From Lachnospiraceae bacterium (lineage in GTDB: Bacteria > Bacillota > Clostridia > Lachnospirales > Lachnospiraceae): 8,284 nucleotides of DNA. A program made the translations under genes and the position numbers. The notes beneath the pieces are model-generated. The model was not told the origin of the DNA, did not search any database, and saw only the letters and a program-made list of their open reading frames with translations. Location of the stretch: the NCBI GenBank assembly GCA_003520205.1, contig DOVG01000258.1:1-8284 (forward strand), given 5' to 3'. Of this stretch, positions 5,584 to 8,284 are shown one piece after another (within the stretch, counting starts at the first letter, position 1; each line of letters begins with the position of its first letter).

Positions 5584-6813
5584 TCAACCAAGAACTATCT
5601 TACGGAAATTCTTCTTACCCCTTCTAATAACAAATTCACTTTCAAAAGTGTTTTTATCATACTGTGTATGAATGTCAGTTACCTTCTCGCCGTTAACAGC
5701 CACTCCATTTTGCTCAATAGCACGACGTCCTTCTCCCCTTGAAGGAACAAGCCCTGCTTTTACAAGAATACTGATAGCATCTATCTTACCGTCTTTAAAA
5801 TCCTCTTCTGTAAGAACAGTTTCAGGCATATTTTCTGAACCACCGCCGCCAAATATTGATTTTGCAGCAGTTTCTGCTTTATCAGCCTCCTCCTTACCGT
5901 GTACCAGTTCAGTTAGCTGGTAAGCAAGAATCTCTTTGGCTTTATTTAATTCAGCCCCTTCCCAGCTTTCCATAGATTTTATCTCTTCAAGCGGAAGGAA
6001 TGTGAGCATCTTGATACAGTTAATTACATCCGCATCATCCACATTTCTCCAGTACTGATAGAACTCGTATGGACTGGTTTTTTCAGGGTCAAGCCAAACA
6101 GCCCCATTCGCCGTCTTACCCATCTTCTTACCTTCTGAATTAAGAAGAAGTGTAATAGTCATAGCCTGTGCATCATCCTTACCCAGCTTTCTATGAATAA
6201 GCTCTCTTCCGCCAAGCATATTGGACCACTGATCATCTCCACCGAATTCAAGATTACAGCCATACTCCTCATACAGTTTAAGAAAATCATAACTCTGCAT
6301 CAGCATATAGTTGAATTCAAGAAATGTAAGTCCCTCTTCACTTGCAAGACGCTGCTTGTAGCACTCTGCACGAAGCATATTATTTACTTTAAAGCATGAA
6401 CCAATGTCACGTATAAACTCTATATAGTTAAGGTCTCTAAGCCAGTCAGCATTATTTACCATCATGGCTTTTCCTTCACCAAACTCTATAAATCTGCTCA
6501 TCTGCTTTTTAAAGCATTCACAGTTATGATCAATCATTTCAGTGGTCATCATTTTTCTGAGATCTGTTCTTCCGGAAGGATCCCCTATCATACCTGTACC
6601 ACCGCCCACAAGAGCAATAGGTCTGTTACCAGCCATCTGAAGTCTCTTCATAAGACAAAGAGCCATGAAATGACCTACATGAAGCGAATCAGCCGTAGGA
6701 TCAAATCCTATATAAAATGTAGCTTTTCCGTTATTAATAAGTTCTCTGACTCCTTCCTCATCAGTTACCTGCGCTATAAGACCACGCTCTACCAGTTCTT
6801 CATAAATCTGCAT
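5584..6813 (-). CDS. tyrS: Tyrosyl-tRNA synthetase
   Basis: Attaches tyrosine to tRNA-Tyr in the cytoplasm (class Ic synthetase, TyrS form with HVGH and KMGKT motifs). The 409-residue length fits the family. Signature elements in order: YIGFDPTADSLHVGH (34-48), the HIGH-type ATP site; VGGGTGMIGDPSGR (69-82); YMLMQSYDFL (169-178) with the tyrosine-recognising Tyr169, Gln173 and Asp176; GGDDQWSN (191-198); KMGKT (230-234), the KMSKS loop; and a C-terminal S4 RNA-binding domain (~343-409: AISILVKAGLVPSRGEGRRAI, then VNGEKV). All catalytic residues look intact. GGGAG lies 7 bases before the ATG. A perfect sigma-A promoter 39 bases upstream gives a leader of about 32 bases, too short for a tyrosine T-box. 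The receiver/HPt gene follows within 15 bases and probably shares the transcript. Confidence 0.97.
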   Translation of the reverse strand: MQIYEELVERGLIAQVTDEEGVRELINNGKATFYIGFDPTADSLHVGHFMALCLMKRLQMAGNRPIALVGGGTGMIGDPSGRTDLRKMMTTEMIDHNCECFKKQMSRFIEFGEGKAMMVNNADWLRDLNYIEFIRDIGSCFKVNNMLRAECYKQRLASEEGLTFLEFNYMLMQSYDFLKLYEEYGCNLEFGGDDQWSNMLGGRELIHRKLGKDDAQAMTITLLLNSEGKKMGKTANGAVWLDPEKTSPYEFYQYWRNVDDADVINCIKMLTFLPLEEIKSMESWEGAELNKAKEILAYQLTELVHGKEEADKAETAAKSIFGGGGSENMPETVLTEEDFKDGKIDAISILVKAGLVPSRGEGRRAIEQNGVAVNGEKVTDIHTQYDKNTFESEFVIRRGKKNFRKIVLG

Positions 6814-6851
6814 TGTTTTTCTCCCAATTTAATTATTATCATATCTATGGT

Positions 6852-6880
6852 ATTATATCTAAATTTTATTATTGTGTCAA
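6852..6880 (-). promoter_or_regulatory. Perfect-consensus sigma-A promoter of tyrS
   Basis: TTGACA (6880-6875) and TATAAT (6857-6852) on the minus strand are separated by exactly 17 bases: 12 of 12 consensus positions. The expected transcript start is near 6845, some 32 bases before the tyrS ATG. The -35 begins 27 bases after the end of the membrane protein gene, so tyrS does not depend on read-through. Confidence 0.85.
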
Positions 6881-6907
6881 AAGAATAAGACTATATCTGC
6901 AGTATAT

Positions 6908-8284
6908 CTACTCATTTTTTCCAAAACCCTGATCCCTGTATCTTATATACCCTATTCCTGTAGCAAGAATAACAAAGAAAAACGGTGTTGTAATAGGCTG
7001 ATTAAGATTTACCAGACTTTGAGCAAAATATGAAACTCCTCCTGCCAAACATCCAATCGCTACAGCATCTCCCTTCATTCGCTTACCTATATATGCAAAG
7101 GATGTTGATACAAAACCTATATAACTAAGGCATCCAAAAAGTCCTGTCGTTACAAGGTACTGAAGAAGTTCATTATGCAGATTATCATATTTTCTGAATG
7201 TAATAGCAATCATCTGTTCAAAATAATAATCATACATCAGCTGCGAAATAGTTTCATTTCCATTTCCAAATATCTTATGCAGTACAGACGAATCTCTAAA
7301 GAGATACCATCCTCTGGTCCATATAAAGCCTCTGAAGGTACCCCACTTATCATTAAAAACAAAAAGCTCATTTCCGGATCTGACGCCCAAAACAACAATT
7401 ACTATAAGAGCAATGACCATAAGTATTGAGAATATAATCAGAAAAAGCGGACATTGAATCTTCTTATATGTTTCATATTTAAGCTTTCTGAAAATAAGTG
7501 AAACAACGAGAACCGCTACAATACAAAGCGATAAAATCAGCATAACCTTTGGACTTTCTACTATCTCTGCTATTCCATTGATGTGCTTCTGACTACCTTT
7601 AAATACACTGTTCAAAATAGCCATAGTTTCAAGTCCGACAAAGAGAAGAAGAACCGCGAATATATATTCAGTAAAGTCTTTATTCAAAATAGCAACATAG
7701 AAAAGGAATATAAATGCGACTCCAAGTCCAAGATAAACATTATCACTCTTTGCAGGAATAATCGCCATACCAGCCATAACTATACTCAAACCGGCAACAA
7801 CCCTGCACCATATCTTTTTACTGAAAATAAAAACAGCAACAAAAACAGGAAGAACAATACATATGTAAGAACCATATGTATTAATATTTCCAAACAGAGA
7901 TATGAACATCTCTTTCTGTTTATCTGTAACCCTTTCTCTTAAGGCAAAAGGATCAAAGCCGAAATGCTGTAAATACGCCAAAACATACGCAAATCCCGAA
8001 ACCGCAAAAAGAAGCACAAATATCAGTTTATTCACACTTGCTTCTCTTGCCAGACAGACAAACATAAGTGTAAGTATGATAACCATAGAAAGACCAAAAT
8101 ATCTACCATTACTACCAGACCAGGCAGCAAGTCTGTCAGGAGTCATAAAAAGTGCAACTGTATTTGCAATCATAAAAAGTATAATCCACAGTTCAGGCAT
8201 AAGTATAACCGGTGAATCTTTATAGAAAACAGGCTTGTCTGATCCATAGTACCTTATCATTACCACTTCAAGTATGAATGATAC
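6908..8284 (-). CDS. O-antigen ligase/polymerase-like multi-pass membrane protein (5' end beyond window)
   Basis: An integral membrane protein with about 11-12 hydrophobic helices in the visible 458 codons. Between the last helices is a large extracellular-type loop (~296-370, counting from the GTG at 8266) with WGTFRG, a Trp-rich WTRGWYLF, IFGNGNE and the DNLHNELLQY block. That layout, with Arg/Trp, Gly-x-Gly and His-Asn in one loop, is typical of the O-antigen ligase/Wzy_C superfamily, which joins or polymerises lipid-linked sugars on the outer side of the membrane. In a Gram-positive cell, capsule, exopolysaccharide or wall-sugar assembly is likely; the substrate cannot be told. The loop often reading SR-G after mid-protein helices is KSDNVYLG here. 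The frame stays open past the GTG at 8266 to the window edge and that GTG has no ribosome site, so the true start lies to the right. No terminator hairpin is seen in the 27 bases before the tyrS promoter. Confidence 0.8.
   Translation of the reverse strand, partial: VSFILEVVMIRYYGSDKPVFYKDSPVILMPELWIILFMIANTVALFMTPDRLAAWSGSNGRYFGLSMVIILTLMFVCLAREASVNKLIFVLLFAVSGFAYVLAYLQHFGFDPFALRERVTDKQKEMFISLFGNINTYGSYICIVLPVFVAVFIFSKKIWCRVVAGLSIVMAGMAIIPAKSDNVYLGLGVAFIFLFYVAILNKDFTEYIFAVLLLFVGLETMAILNSVFKGSQKHINGIAEIVESPKVMLILSLCIVAVLVVSLIFRKLKYETYKKIQCPLFLIIFSILMVIALIVIVVLGVRSGNELFVFNDKWGTFRGFIWTRGWYLFRDSSVLHKIFGNGNETISQLMYDYYFEQMIAITFRKYDNLHNELLQYLVTTGLFGCLSYIGFVSTSFAYIGKRMKGDAVAIGCLAGGVSYFAQSLVNLNQPITTPFFFVILATGIGYIRYRDQGFGKNE

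Noticed and set aside
6886..6906. Possible hairpin around CTGCAG after the membrane protein gene
   Set aside because: Beyond the 6-base core the flanking bases do not pair, and the T-rich stretch after it is interrupted; not a convincing terminator.
6814..6907. T-box riboswitch before tyrS
   Set aside because: The gap is 94 bases, with no stem I hairpin, T-box sequence or terminator visible.
8258..8284. GTG 8266 or ATG 8260 as the true start of the membrane protein
   Set aside because: The frame is open through the window edge and neither codon has a ribosome site, so the gene most likely starts outside.

Overview
The window reads as chromosomal DNA of a low-GC Gram-positive anaerobe, most likely a Lachnospiraceae-type member of the Clostridia (Butyrivibrio-like). 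The basis is AT-rich non-coding DNA, strong AGGAGG-type ribosome sites, consensus sigma-A promoters, a Bacillus/Clostridium-type ThyA, and receiver/HPt and zinc-ribbon proteins of a kind common in that family. The genus is inference. I see no tRNA, rRNA, insertion sequence, CRISPR array or phage gene.

Seven of the eight genes lie on the minus strand, so transcription mostly runs right to left. From the right edge: (1) a multi-pass membrane protein of the O-antigen ligase/polymerase type, cut by the window edge; (2) tyrS, tyrosyl-tRNA synthetase, with its own perfect-consensus sigma-A promoter and no room for a T-box; (3) a receiver plus HPt-like protein in which the phosphorylation residues appear to be lost, its ribosome site touching the tyrS stop codon; (4) a small XRE-type DNA-binding protein, the only plus-strand gene, meeting gene 3 tail to tail with a 2-base gap; (5) thyA and (6) folA, the coupled dTMP/folate pair; (7) a YbjQ-fold protein fused to a C-terminal zinc ribbon, with a sigma-A promoter whose -35 box contains the folA stop codon; (8) a TPR-like protein with a very acidic tail, running off the left edge.

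ThyA makes dTMP and releases dihydrofolate, which FolA recycles, so these two form a functional operon. The 174-base gap between thyA and the XRE gene holds the most striking non-coding structure: a perfect 13-bp inverted repeat whose two arms each contain an extended -10 sequence (TGTTATAAT), one facing the XRE gene and one facing thyA. It looks like a symmetric switch in which the two promoters cross over each other, and the XRE protein is the obvious candidate to bind it. The second most interesting item is the receiver/HPt protein. Nothing here is clearly a new system; the best leads are the symmetric thyA/XRE promoter region, the degenerate phosphorelay protein and the YbjQ-zinc ribbon fusion with its TPR partner.
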